DNA of 64,000 nucleotides, taken from assembly GCA_022432975.1 (NCBI GenBank), contig CM039510.1, positions 32,978,454-33,042,453 of the forward strand, given 5' to 3'. This DNA is from Begonia masoniana. Its lineage: Eukaryota; Streptophyta; Magnoliopsida; Cucurbitales; Begoniaceae. Below the pieces are notes generated by a model. The model saw nothing but the letters and a program-made list of their open reading frames with translations, made no database searches and was not told where the DNA came from. Numbering within the stretch: the first letter of the stretch is position 1; each line of letters opens with the position of its first letter. The position numbers and the translations under genes are program-made. Positions 22,260 to 33,259 of the stretch are shown one piece after another.

Positions 22260-23162
22260 TTAAAAATAAAGTAACATGTATTTCAATAAAATTGAAAATA
22301 TATGCAAAGATATAAGAATTAAATTGAAATTGTCTTTTAGATAGAAACAACAAATTTTTTTTATATACAATGTAATAATAACAAAAATCATAAGTTAATT
22401 TAAATAAAAAATAACTAAAATATAGAAATTTATTATAATATTCTTACGTCAATACAATAAAAAAAAATACAAAAATAAAGATTATATAATTGATAAAAAT
22501 GAAATAAAATATAAAAAAAATATTTATAACAAACTTAATTAAATCAATTAACTACAGTATGATAGATAAAATTGTGATAAAAAAAAAACATACTTCATAC
22601 ATTGTTAGTGAACGCAGAGAAATTTCGCTTGATAGAATAAAAAGTCGTCACTTATATAGAGAAAAATATTAACAAATACAAAAAATTAAAATGTCAATAT
22701 TATTTTAAATTTCCTAAAGTAAATGATTAAATTAAAAAAAAAAACTTTATACCTAGCCGTGAACTCGGAGAAATATAGCCGGAGCAAGGAAGAAATTAAG
22801 AGAGTATTGAGAGATAATTGATTGGGTGTGATTTGAAGAAGAGTGAGGGGTTTAAATAAAGGGACGGAGGCCGGCTGGTTCAGTTGAACCGACTGGCCTC
22901 CGGGGAAGAAGACAAAACCCGTGACTTTTTAACGGGTTTTGTCGGTTTAATGGTGGAGACCGGTCAGTTCAGTTAAACAGGCCGGCCTTCACTCTTGAAC
23001 CGGTGTCGTTTTGCACTTAATATTGGAGGCCACTCCGAGTGTCCGGACCAAAATGTTTAAATCGCTTATTTTCAAAATTTCGAGGTTTGAACTGATTAAT
23101 AGTAAATTTTAAAGTTTTTTTCACAAAAAAACCAAACTTCAGGGTTTAATATAAAAATAACC
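22260..23162 (+). repeat. Right terminal inverted repeat of MULE copy 1
   Basis: About 0.8-0.9 kb that is the reverse complement of 61306 to about 62340. Shared blocks include ccggaccaaaatgtttaaa / its complement near 61420, ggaggccactccgagtgtcc near 23025, the ggccggctggttcagttgaaccgactggcc palindrome near 22870-22900, and aaccaaacttcagggttt near 23130. The outer end is taken at the CC of 23161-23162 (GGTTATTTTTATATTAAACC on the other strand). A tttaaata box inside (near 22850) would drive the minus-strand gene. Confidence 0.85.
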
Positions 23163-24179
23163 TTTTTTTTTTTAATTTAATACTTTAGTGTCTCATTTTA
23201 AAGGAAGTTCCGTTGAGCTGATGGTTTTTATTTCAGTAATTAATGATAAATAAATATTTCTATTTTTTCAAAATTTTAGAATAACTATAATAAAACCCTC
23301 AGATTACATGATATATTTCACTAAATATGTTTTTTCTTTTGAAAAATGACGTACAAAAGAAATATAACTTGATATTAAAAGAAATATTATCTGATTACAG
23401 ATCAAATATAACATTATTTTCCCTACGAGAAAGTAAGAAAAAATGTATGATATTCCCATGTTTCTTCTCTCACTAAACAAATCATTTCTGGAAATTTCAT
23501 CTCTTCATGTTCGGTCAAAACTAGGTAGAAATAACACAAACTTTAGCTTAGGACACTCTTCGTATCACTGCCCTCAATCAAATGAAGCATATTTTGCAAC
23601 CAACATATCAAATCAAAATCCAATCTGTTTGGTAAAGGAGAGATGGTCACATCTTCCAAATATAACTTGAAACAACATAGAGTTTTAATTATAAATTATT
23701 ATTCCAATAACCAGCATCAACCTATCAAGTAAGAATTCAATCTATAGAGCTAGCAAATGAAGAGTGGCCCACTTTCCTATTTTTGCCAAAAGCATACGCA
23801 AAATGATCACAGAGCCTACAAGAGTGAAGAAATTATACACATACAAAGGCAAGTCTCTTATTTGTTATAAGGCTGTTAAACCATCCCCAAATTGAGTTCT
23901 TACGGGTACCTCAAAGAGCATCAACTCTTACATTCACCTTTTAAACCCTGTAGCAAGACATAAAAATGAAATTGTTTGTGACTCCACGTCACAAAATCAT
24001 TCTATCTGCGAATCCCATCATTTTATACGTTATTCAGCTATATAACCCTCCACTAGTAGACATTTGACTCCTTTTTCCACTAACTGTCCTTACATTACCG
24101 CGGAAATTTGAGAGTGCGTTCCTCCTCAAGGGTAAAAAAATACACAACTCAACTCGTATGCATCTTTTGTCAGACGTGC
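23163..24179. other. Host flank and likely 3' UTR region
   Basis: AT-rich, with no transposon motif recognised. The part nearest 24180 is probably the 3' untranslated region of the minus-strand exon that ends there. The one plus-strand ORF (23443-23670) lacks any recognisable domain and is not called. Confidence 0.5.
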
Positions 24180-24365
24180 CTAAGATTCAACCATCTTTGA
24201 CCGTTTTAAGTAAACCACCAATATGACAATGCCTGCAAGAGCAATTGCACCAGCTACTGCACCAGAGGCTAGGGGCAGCATTCCCTTCTTCGAAGGGTTA
24301 GAGGTATCCAATTGTATATCTTTTTGCTTGCTTGAATCAGAAAAATCCAAATGCAGTTTCAAAAC
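24180..24365 (-). CDS. Last exon of an unidentified host protein with C-terminal membrane anchor
   Basis: Minus-strand exon of 61 codons plus stop. It is preceded by a good 3' splice site (TCCTTTCAG before GTTTTG, exon start 24365, phase 0). The segment has a polar stretch (DFSDSSKQKDIQLDTSNPSKK), then about 25 hydrophobic residues (LPLASGAVAGAIALAGIVIL...) and a short basic tail KRSKMVES. This looks like a single-pass membrane anchor at the protein's end. I do not recognise the family. Upstream exons must lie at higher coordinates. The LTR starting near 24520 lies within the intron or has separated the exon from the rest of its gene. The ORF alone is short, so the call rests on the splice site and the hydrophobic pattern. 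Confidence 0.5.
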   Translation of the reverse strand, partial: VLKLHLDFSDSSKQKDIQLDTSNPSKKGMLPLASGAVAGAIALAGIVILVVYLKRSKMVES

Positions 24366-26429
24366 CTGAAAGGATGACCATGATAAAAATTGTTTTCAAC
24401 CTTCAATCTTAGCTGCATATAAATAATGACGGAAAGCATAGTAAGTCATGGTTACATAAGATTCTACGTTAAATAATAAACTGTCAAGTGCCAGGTGACT
24501 GATACCAATAGAGAACTAAACTAATGTGTAACTAAACCAAAACACTAAGTTGAAATGCATGGAAGGGCAAATTGGGGAGAAATTAAGGTTGGTGGAAGAT
24601 AACCAATGGATGATTGCCAAGTGGCAATAACTTGCTGAGAAACCTACCTATTCTCCTTCCTTCTACGTGAACATTGTTGTGCATTTTTCTTTCTCTGTAT
24701 TCCTCTCCATATTCTCTCTTCCAGTCGACAAAATAGCCATCGAAGCTACTTTGATCTCCTCAGTTCCTTTCTGTTTCTTTGCTAGGGTAAGCATCTTTTA
24801 ATGCTAACAAGTTTGGACAAGTTAAATGTGAGTTTTTACCGAGGTTTAGGGTTATAGTATTCTATGAAAACTCGCTGTTTTTGGATGAAAACACAACGGA
24901 TTGTTTTTCTAAGGGTTTGAATGAATTTGGAACAGATTCTATTCACTTATTAGTTAGCATTTGCAGCTATTTAATACCTCTTCATGCATACTACAGGTCC
25001 GAGCATTCCAGGGACATTCGAGCATCTGACACCGCAGCAAACAGGTAAGTTCATAACCGTAGGTTGGCCCTTAAGGACCTACATCACAGAGGTACTAGGG
25101 TTCTTCTTCTGTCGGGTAGTTTTGGGTAGAAATGTTATAGCTTCTGTTCAATTTGTGTTCTGTGTTGTCTGTTCAGTTCACGCTATGAGTTGTCTGTTTT
25201 CTGTCTCACAATATGCCCTGTTATTTCTGATGTCTGCTGTTATAGGTTCAGGCATTGAGAATGTCATGCATACCCGTTTTACTGAAAATCCATGCAAAAC
25301 TGATTTCTGTACACTGTTTGAAACTAATAAGATAAAATCCGACTAAAATGTACCAGGTTAAGTGCGAGACAGGGACTGACCCCTGAACTGTTACTGTTTA
25401 CCGTTTACTGTACTGTATTCCTGAATGTGCCTGATAGTGCACCCTCCCCCTCCCCCACTGTTTGCCAGTTCCCCTATAAGCTCCACTTAATTCTACTGCC
25501 ACTGTAACTTAATGCTCTGTACTGTCACCGTATTTCTGAAAAACTGCATGCATAGCATTTTGCATCACTGCATTCTGATTATGTCCTTACTGAGTTTTAG
25601 ACTCATAGGTGAACTCTCTGGTGTAGGTACTGAACCTGAAACTGAGGACCTTGTTCCTCAAAATGATGATCTGATGTAATTGGTGGATCGAGCTCAAAGG
25701 GGGTTGGTTGCTGCAGTCAGACATGTTTCTGCTCTGAGGTTTCAGTTTTTAAGTAAAGTTTATGTCTGTAGGTTTTACTGAACTCTGGTGTTTTGTTTCA
25801 AAACTCTGTCTGGATTTTTGTTAGAAATCTGATTTATGTATAAGTTTTGTTGGTGTATTCTAAAACCTCTGTATTTGATAGTTGTATTTATGTCTTGGAA
25901 TGTATTGAAATTATTCTGAAACTGCTGGGATTTCCTTTTATTAGTTTGTGCATGGATGGCTTCTAGTTTGGAACTATCCATGCAGACCGTTTCTTTGAAT
26001 CTGTTAATTGCAAAGTATGTTCCACAACCTTGTTTAGAATCGGGTATTGAAGGTCTATAACTTTCATGCCTTCTGTTTGTACTGTATTTGACAGTTAAAT
26101 TGGGTTCTGAAGTATTCTGAATTCGTTTGGGATATCCCCTGAAAATCTGTGCATGGATTGTCTCTGGTTATGGAGTAATCCATGCAGTTGTTTTCCTGAA
26201 TTTCTGTTAGGTTTTCTAGCTTCTGTCATGCTTCAAAACTGTGTTTGGAATCGGGTTTGGAGGCTTGAAGCCTTATTCCTTTTTGTTTCGAAGTTTTCTG
26301 TTGGCATGTCTTTCTGTTAAAATTTGTCAAGTTTCTGCCTTAAAAACCAAGTCATCCGCCCAGTGTAAATATGTCTTCAGGCTGATGTCAGCATAAGTCT
26401 TCCGCCCATTTAAAACCCCGTCTTCCAGT

Positions 26430-26851
26430 TGACGTCACCCAAGTCTTCCGCCAGTGTAATTACATCTTCCGGTGACGTCATCTGTCTTGTCTTATTCGAC
26501 ATCCACCGCCGGCTTATCTCTCCCGCCCAGTTCATTTACAGTTTCTGTCTGTATCTTCCGGCTGACGTCATCCATCTTCCGGCTGACGTCATCACCTCGT
26601 CTGATTTCATCAATTGTCTGTATCCTCCGGCTGACGTCACCCATCTTCCGGCTGACGTCACCACCTCTTCTGCCCAGTTTTACTCAGCCAATTGATGAAA
26701 TCAGACGAGGTGATGATGTCAGCCGGAAGATGGATGACGTCAGCCGGAAGATACAGACAGAAACTGTAAATGAATCCACCGATAGCTCTAATCTTCCGCC
26801 TGACGTCGTCTCTGCTTCTGTCTTTGCATTTACATCTTCCGGCTGACGTCA
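26430..26851. promoter_or_regulatory. Cluster of TGACGTCA palindromes
   Basis: Eight exact TGACGTCA octamers at 26430, 26473, 26563, 26584, 26632, 26653, 26735 and 26844, plus variants near 26714 and 26801, within 422 bp. Most sit in a cttccggc-tgacgtca context. TGACGTCA is a bZIP (TGA/CREB-type) binding palindrome. A regulatory role is inferred only from motif density. Confidence 0.55.
26531..26774. repeat. Inverted repeat with 86-bp arms
   Basis: Left arm 26531-26616 (starts ttcatttacagtttctgtct, ends caattg) and right arm 26689-26774 are reverse complements with one visible mismatch (tgatgatgtc versus tgatgacgtc). The spacer is 72 bp. A transcript through it would form a long hairpin. Confidence 0.92.
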
Positions 26852-27266
26852 TTCAAAGTCTTCCGCTGTTCCATTAAACTAAGTCTTCCGTCGGTTATTC
26901 GCCTAAGTCTTCCGCCAACGTTTCCTGTTTCCTCCTCCGCTAGCCTTATGCTAATTTCTGTTCTGTTATCCATTATTGAAACCTGTTTTAAATTTCTACA
27001 CCCGAGAACTCTCTCTCTCCCTGTAAATGTTTTCTGTTACTCACTGTAGTTTCTCCCTCTCTGTAAAGTTGCGTTTTAGGGTTTGCGATGACAGTGCATG
27101 TTTCCTGTCATTCGATTTCGTTTCTCTGTAAATATTTTTAAGTATAATGTCCACTGTCTTGACCGATCTGTTCAAAAAAAAAATAGTCACCGTTTTTCCG
27201 TCCACTGTCCCGGAGTGATGGCTCCGATCTCGGACCCCGATCGGGTTCGGGTCCGGGGCTGTCACA

Positions 27267-27518
27267 TGAATGTCTTTTTCTTTCAAACTTCTAGTGTCAA
27301 ACTTCTAGTTGTTCAATTTTTCTATTTAAACTATTGCATTGTAACTTTGTGAAATGAAATTGATGATTATGAATTGAATTGCAATGTGTTGTTATTTTTC
27401 AATCCCCTTTTCTTTCTAGCTTCCTCTCCTCTTTCTTATTGGCTATACTCTTTCTTCCTTTTCTCCTCTTCTTCTTCCCCTCTTAAGTTATATTTCTTTC
27501 TTACTATTTTCCGCTGCA
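27267..27518 (+). repeat. 5' LTR remnant of the chromovirus
   Basis: Matches 31985-32164 closely, extends further right to ttttccgctgca and lacks the first ~100 bp (tgtggacatcat...) seen in the 3' LTR. It ends in CA just before the primer site. Confidence 0.8.
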
Positions 27519-27524
27519 TCAAAT

Positions 27525-27537
27525 TGGTATCAGAGCA
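27525..27537 (+). other. Primer-binding site
   Basis: TGGTATCAGAGCA six bases after the LTR end. Matches the initiator tRNA-Met complement used by many plant LTR elements. Confidence 0.88.
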
Positions 27538-27539
27538 AG

Positions 27540-28950
27540 TTTTAGTGTTTTCTCAAACAATAAAATTGTAGTTTAAGGCTCTATATTTACACTATTCCTT
27601 GCTGTTTATCTATGGTGTGCACTGTTGCTACTGTTCAGTACTATTCATCTCGAAATTCAGAAGGTTTTCGGGTTTGTTCTACTGTTCTCCAATTTCTCAA
27701 AACAGAACGAAACCCTTGTTTAGCAAATTGTAGTTGGTCAGTGCTGGTTTGTCGCTAAACCGCCATTCTTCGCCACCGGTCGTCGCTGCTGGGTCAAGTT
27801 TTATGGCTGTCACTTTTTGTTCCTGTTCGTCGTTACTCCGTCGAACCGAATCTCCTCGGATCAGACCTCGTCAACCCACAATTCTGCTCTGTTTCATCAT
27901 AGGAGGGCATTTGTTGATCGAAAATCTCCTCGGGTTCCAGTTGTCGCTGTTCGCGTTGGACTGTTTATTGTTCATCACCGAACGCCTCTGTTTGGCCTTG
28001 TTTCGGCCGCCGGTGTTCGCCGCTCCTCCACGTATTCGAACAGACTGACGCTCTTCATCAACGGGTGTCTCTGTTCGCGTCTCTATTTGCTACACTCTGT
28101 TCGCGTCTCTGTTTGTAACCGAAGTCTTTTATTTGGTCGATTATTCAGAAGAATTTGGTTGCGATCAGTTGGTGATATTATATTTTGTGGAAGGCTCCAG
28201 TGGGTGCTGGCCTTTTGTTGTTTGGGATTGATGTCACTATCAACATAGTGAATATTTTAAACAGCTCTGCTGGCTCTTTTAATAGTGAATATTTTAAAGA
28301 GCTCTGCTGGCTCTTTTAATTCACGGCTGAAGCTCTTTTAATTCACGGTTGAATTTCGATTGCTGCTTGGATTATGGAGTTCTATTACTAATTCTGCTAT
28401 CTTGGAGCATATTCAACAAATATAGGGAGTTTTGCTATAATCTTTTATTAGTTTTTTTATCCTGTTATCTCTAAATTATGCTTTGATTTTATTCGTTGTG
28501 TTGTGACTAACCTGAATTTCAATTCCTATTCATCAATCCTCCTGATTTATCACCAAACTTATGCCTGATTATTTGACTCATCCTAAACAACTTTAGTTGA
28601 CTTAATCCCTAAACGTCCTCTGATTTAAACCGTTATTTGATTTAATCTTTGCAGATTATTTCATATTTCATATTAATTCTACTATTCATTCTGATAGTCA
28701 TATTTGCGGTGATATATCTTGCGGCATAATATTTGGGTTTTCGTTTTATTATTTTAAGAAATCTCAATTCTACGTGCTTGTTTTGTTAGAACCAACGTAA
28801 TCTCCAAAAAATTAAATCAAACTCAACTTTTGGTATCTGGTCGTAGTGACTATTATTCATTACGAGCACTGTTAGTTTAGTGATCTCTATATACATTCAT
28901 TAAAGGTTTTGAATATTTTGGGCTCCTATAGTAACATTGTATGTAGTTAC
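27540..28950 (+). other. Leader region of the chromovirus
   Basis: 1.4 kb between primer site and gag. Holds a small direct duplication (agtgaatattttaaa...agctctgctggctcttttaa, 28244-28320). The ORFs at 27734-28048 and 27817-28248 overlap in different frames and show no known domain. They are not called. Confidence 0.55.
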
Positions 28951-28959
28951 GTAGTGATC

Positions 28960-30110
28960 GTCAGGTCTTATCTAGTTCTAGTGCTTTAGATATAGAACAT
29001 TCCCAATTCGATGCCCTTTCCAGTCAATTAGCACAAGTGATTAATAACCAACAACAGTTTCAAGATCAATTAGCTAGTACCCAGACTAATATTAGAAACC
29101 TCGAAAATAGGTTAAACCATATATGAGCAAACTCCTCATCCATCGGATACAGACAATTCTGTAGTGTCCAATAATCGGTGTCAGCATCACCGACAAAATA
29201 CTAGACAACACCTTGGACCTAACCATCAGGACAGAAATGTTGATCATGATGGTGGTCGAAACCAGTATCGTCGAGAATCGCCACCTCCTAATCAGCAAGA
29301 TGAACAACTTTTTAAGAATATCAAATTGGATGTGCCCACTTTTGATGATTGTCTAGATCCCCGTATTTTTATTCAGTGGGTAAAAGATATGGATCGTTTT
29401 TTTTTTACTTAGTATGGAGTGCCACAAAATCTATGTGTTCAATTTGTCAGCTTAAAACTATCTGGTACTGCCCAACTATTTTGGGAGAGTGTCAAAGATC
29501 TCCTTGAAAGACGTTATGCACCTCCTGTTGAAAGTTGGGAATAAATGAAACAACGACTTCAAGAGAAGTATTTACCCCAATCCTACCGGGGTAATTTGTT
29601 AAACCAATGGAATGCCTTTACCCAGGCCAACCGTCCAGTCACGGAATATGTTAACCAGTTCGATGATTTTTTTAATGAGAAGTTAAATCGTGGAAGATGA
29701 GGCCATGACTTTAAGTAGATTTCGACAAGGTTTAAGAGAAGACCTAAGACGTGAGCTTATCCTTCGAGGTGTCAATACCCTAGATCATGCATATTTTTTA
29801 GTTTGAGACTTTGAGCTTGTTACGAGAATACCATATGGCAAGCAAAGTGACAATAGACTTCCCTCAGTCCAGACCCCTGTTTCTCCTAAGTCTCTCTTAG
29901 GACCCCACCGTCTAATACCCCTTTAGTGAGAGAACATAAAGGAAAAAGTATAGACAATTCAAAAAGCTCTTCGCGTTTACAATGTTTCAACTGTAAGGGT
30001 TTTGGTCACATCTCTTCTAACTACCCTAGCCAAAACTTAGTCCTACAAGAGTGTGAAGATGCAATCGGGGAGACAAGTGAAAAACAAGTCTATGAACCTA
30101 ACCCTGAAGA
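28960..30110 (+). pseudogene. Chromovirus gag
   Basis: Read across frames: SQLAQVINNQQQFQDQLAST near 29015-29080; then FKNIKLDVPTFDDCLDPRIF and FIQWVKDMDRFF near 29310-29410; LKLSGTAQLFWESVKD near 29453-29500; MKQRLQEKYLPQSYRGN near 29545-29595, which is the retrotransposon gag pattern. Then a zinc knuckle CFNCKGFGHISSNYP near 29980-30025, whose last Cys is Tyr. Stops near 29410, 29544 and 29700 interrupt it. Confidence 0.85.
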
Positions 30111-30239
30111 ATTCGAGGATTTGGATGAAAATAACTTTTTAGGATGTATCCGACCCTTTTTTTTGTCTACTCCCTTCGATTCACCTCGACTGAACGTTGT
30201 GAGATGCATGCTCACCCAACCTAAAGATGTTGAAGATTG

Positions 30240-30600
30240 GCGTCGTCATTCTATTTTTCACACTTACATCAAAGTCAATAACAAAGGCTGCAAAATCATT
30301 GTGGATAGTGGTAGTTGTATTAATGCAGTTTCTGCAACTACTGTAGCCCGTCTTGGATTGCAATCAGTTTCTCATCCTTGACCTTATAATGTTTCATGGA
30401 TTGACTCTTCTTCTGTATCTGTAAAAGATCGTTGTTTTGTTCCTATTCAGTTCCTTGAGTATAAAGAACAACTCTGGTGTGACGTTATTCTTATGGATGT
30501 CACTCATGTCATCCTTGGCCGTCCTTGGTTGTATGATTTGGATGTCACCATACATGGTCGATCAAATTCCTATTCTTTTGTGTTCTAGGGAAAGAAAATC
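30240..30600 (+). pseudogene. Chromovirus aspartic protease
   Basis: Contains FHTYIKVNNKGCKIIVDSGS with the DSG active-site triplet near 30300, and after a stop LMDVTHVILGRPWLYDLDVT near 30492-30550, the second conserved block (ILGRPWL) of gypsy proteases. The frame breaks near 30380 and 30590. Confidence 0.85.
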
Positions 30601-30714
30601 TATCTTAACCCCTTACCTCCAACCCAAAACCACGGGAGACTCCTTCAATGACAAAAACTGTCGAACACAAAGATTAAATATTATTACTCTTACGGAGTTT
30701 GAACGTTCACTAAA

Positions 30715-31648
30715 AAAGGACTCAATTTTTTTTCTCGTGTTAGTCAAACTTATGGTCTTCCTAAGACTATTATTTCAGATAGGGACGTGCGTTTTATTGG
30801 TCATTTTTTGAGAACTCTATTGCACATGGTAGGCACAACATTAAAATTTTTGACTGCTTACTATCCCTTACCATCCCCAGACTGATGGTCAAACTGAAAC
30901 TGTTAATCGAAGTCTTGGAAACTGATTAAGATGTTTGGTCAACGAAAATCTTAGGACTTGGGATTTGATTCTTCCCACCGCCCAAATTGCATACAATAGC
31001 TCCGTGAACCGATCTATAATTATGAGTCCATTTGAAGTTGTTCATAGTTTCAAACCTATGAAGCCTTTAGACCTCCTCCCTATGTCACCGCATGCTAGTG
31101 TGTCTATGTCGGTTAAAAATTTTGCACAACACCTTCATTATTTGCATATAGAGATCAATAAATAAATAGAGTCTAGTAATGCATCATATAAATTACGAGC
31201 TGATTCACATAAATGACAGGTTGAATTTAATATTGGAGATTATGTTATGGTTCAAATTTTCCCTGAGCGGCGTATATCCAGATCTGGTTCAAAACTGCAA
31301 GCTCGTAGCGCTGGTCCTTTTAAAATTTTAAAGCGAATTGGCCCAAATGCATATGTCGTTGATCTTCCACCTCAATTTGGCTATCATCCTACTTTTAATG
31401 TTGAGGACTTGATTGCTTACAAAGGCCACTTTAGCCTATCTCCCAACCATTTTATACCCTCATCTATAAATTTTGAGCCTACAACTGATAATTCTGCTTC
31501 CCCAACATCTTATGTCACTACACATAAGAATAAAATTGATGCTATTTTAGATGAACAGATTGTATTTACTAATGAAGGTGAGTCTCAGCGCTTCCTCGTT
31601 TGTTGGGTGGATCACCTAGATAGTGATTATACGTGGATTTCCAAATAG
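30715..31648 (+). pseudogene. Chromovirus integrase C-terminal half and chromodomain-like end
   Basis: Begins abruptly at SQTYGLPKTIISDRDVRFIG, the second catalytic Asp region, and continues with a broken HPQTDGQTE motif near 30880-30900. Next are WDLILPTAQIAYNSS, SPFEVVHSFKP, the GPFKILKRIGPNAYVVDLP block near 31310-31370 and a C-terminal RFLVCWVDHLDSDYTWIS that resembles a chromodomain. Protease is followed almost directly by this piece, so RT, RNase H and the integrase N-terminus are deleted. Stops occur near 31165 and 31216. Confidence 0.85.
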
Positions 31649-31886
31649 ACAATTCAGCACTTAGATCCAAATCTCTTGGAGTTCTTTCAGAGTCATCAGG
31701 ATCTTTCTTTGCCAGATCCCAGACCAACTCAGAAAGATTCTCTGTCCAGACCTCAGGTTACTCAAGCTTATGGACGACGGAAGAAGGTTGCTCAGCCGTT
31801 TAGCTTATGGATGGGTGGCTGATCAGCCTGCTGCTTTGTGGTTTCGTCAACTTGATTGGAGGATTCTTCTACTCCGGGAGAATTGA
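31649..31886 (+). other. 3' untranslated part of the chromovirus
   Basis: Purine-rich before 31887 (ttggaggattc...ctccgggagaattga). The likely plus-strand primer sits at its end. Coding traces after the stop at 31648 look like the tail of pol. Confidence 0.55.
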
Positions 31887-32164
31887 TGTGGACATCATAT
31901 TTTATTATAGTCATTTATTATTATAGTTTTTAGTATTGTGTGATTTTCTGTTATGTGTTTAATGGTTCATCAGTGTCTTTGTCTTTCAAACTTCTAGTGT
32001 CAAACTTCTAGTGTTGAATTTTTCTATTTAAACTGTTGCATTGTAACTTTGTGAAATAAAGTTGATGATTATGAATTGAATTGCAATGTGTTGCTATTTT
32101 CCAATCCCCTTTTCTCTCTAGCTTCCTCTCCTCTTTCTTCTTGGCTATACTCTTTCTTCCTTTG
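31887..32164 (+). repeat. 3' LTR of the chromovirus, truncated
   Basis: Starts TGTGGACATCAT after the purine stretch. Shares cttctagtgtcaaacttctagtg and the gaattgaattgcaatgtgttg block with 27267-27518, then stops at cttcctttg where unrelated copia coding sequence begins. Confidence 0.8.
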
Positions 32165-33240
32165 CATTGTAAAGTAGCTAGGATTGGTAACATCAGAATT
32201 AGGATGTTTGATGAAGTTGTGAGGACACTGGGTAATGTGCGACATGTTCCTGAGTTGAAAAAGAATCTGATCTCGTTAAGTACTCTAGATGCAAAAGGGT
32301 ACAAGTACAACGATTTAGGTGGAGTTGTGAATATCAGTAAGGGTGCTCTCGTCATATTAAAGGGATACAAAGAGACTGTAAATTTGTATGTGTTACAAGG
32401 TTCTGCAGTAACATGTAATAAGGCTATTAAGTTTGTGAATTCACCTTCTAAGAGATTGTTTGAGAAAATTTAGAAGAAGTCTGATTCTCAAGTGAAGGTC
32501 ATGTTGGGATCTGAGTATACATCAGAATTGGTGAGTCTACCTATTACAGATAATTAGTCACCAAATTCAATTTCACCTCAGAGTGGTATTGTCAAAGGTA
32601 GAACAAAGCGGAAGGTTAAAGATTCGGGCGATATGGTGACACTAGTTCAGTGGGTTATGCGTTGAATGTGTTTGAGGGTAACGATTCCAGTATAGAGTTT
32701 ATAACATGTTTAGATGTTGTCCGTTATAACAACTCTGATAGTTTAGTGATATTATGGAGGAGATGTGATTCTTCTCGAGTGCGATTCTCAAGTTTAAGAA
32801 GAGCTTAAATTTGATCAGTAATAGTTGTTGAGCTGGCCTGTCAAAAGCCTTTGTGGAAGAAGAAGTTATTTTTTTAATGGTGTTTTGCAGATTTGTTACC
32901 TTACATCAGAATTTCTTTGAAGATGAATATTGTCAGAGTTCAGTGTTCTGGATTCCCTCTGGGTTGGGCCGAGTAGCCTGCATTGGATCTCTCATATGGA
33001 ATTCGCATCAAAGTAGAGATGGTTAGAGTTGGGTGTGACTCGAATTCTAATTGGGTCGGGTCAAGTCCATATGCAATATTAGGGTTCCGTGGTCTTCCTA
33101 TATATTGATACTTGAGTCGTAAAATTCATTTGTACCTTGATTTTCTTTAGTGAATTTCTCCCATACCGTAATTTTTTTGATGTCCCGGTGTTTTTCGCGT
33201 TTATTTTCTTTTTCTGATTGTTATTGTTCGATTCTCAACA
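32165..33240 (+). pseudogene. Tork/Tnt1-like copia remnant: GAG-pre-integrase region and end LTR
   Basis: The open part 32165-32470 reads CKVARIGNIRIRMFDEVVRT, then VRHVPELKKNLISLSTLDAKG and GALVILKGYKETVNLYVLQG, the block between protease active site and integrase of Tork-type copia elements. From about 32500 the coding signal breaks up, with most of pol missing. The last ~250 bp, with a tatatatt box near 33095 and the end ttgttcgattctcaaca at 33240, look like the R-U5 part of a Tork LTR. Orientation plus. The left join to the chromovirus LTR is abrupt. Confidence 0.75.
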
Positions 33241-33259
33241 GATGGGATAGAGAAGAATG

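Larger units (their letters stand above)
1..23162 (+). mobile_element. MuDR-like transposon (MULE) copy 1, left end outside window
   Basis: Outermost element of the left third. It contains a degenerate MuDR-type transposase on the plus strand (311-15237, in three pieces), a second gene on the minus strand (15495-22241, in two pieces) and a long right terminal inverted repeat ending near 23162. The right end is the reverse complement of the sequence starting near 61306, and bases 1-300 match 62046-62340, so both belong to one family. Three LTR insertions split it: 1322-3858, 4787-14954 and 15814-21358. Without them about 4.9 kb of MULE remains in the window. The left TIR is off the window. The two convergent genes recall MuDR's mudrA/mudrB arrangement, but the second gene does not look like mudrB. 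Stops and frameshifts make this copy non-autonomous. Confidence 0.88.
24521..27266 (+). mobile_element. Gypsy LTR related to the Tekay-like element's LTR, left end uncertain
   Basis: Plus-oriented LTR sequence ending GGGGCTGTCACA at 27266. It aligns in order with the LTRs of the 35891-53928 element: aaggacctacatcacagaggtactaggg near 25070 versus 45345, the cccctataagctccactta block near 25472 versus 36235, and the ggttggttgctgcagtcag block near 25700 versus 37265. The left end (taken near 24521, gtgtaactaaacc) is not clean and no 5-bp duplication was found, so it may be truncated. The 26340-26900 part carries an insertion of cttccggctgacgtca repeats. No internal genes. Confidence 0.7.
27267..32164 (+). 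mobile_element. Gypsy chromovirus remnant lacking RT and RNase H
   Basis: Order: truncated 5' LTR (27267-27518), primer-binding site (27525-27537), long leader, gag, zinc knuckle, protease, then directly integrase and a chromodomain-like end, and a truncated 3' LTR (31887-32164). The LTR pair shares aaacttctagtgtcaaacttctagt and the following 180 bp. Both LTRs are cut, the left by the preceding LTR and the right by copia sequence at 32165. Stops and frameshifts are frequent. Confidence 0.85.

Noticed and set aside
24984..25346. 120-residue ORF with hydrophobic segments
   Set aside because: It lies in LTR sequence alignable with the 3' LTR at 45300, where no ORF is conserved.
27734..28248. 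Leader ORFs in the chromovirus
   Set aside because: Two overlapping frames, Arg/Ser-rich composition, no domain, and located between primer site and gag.
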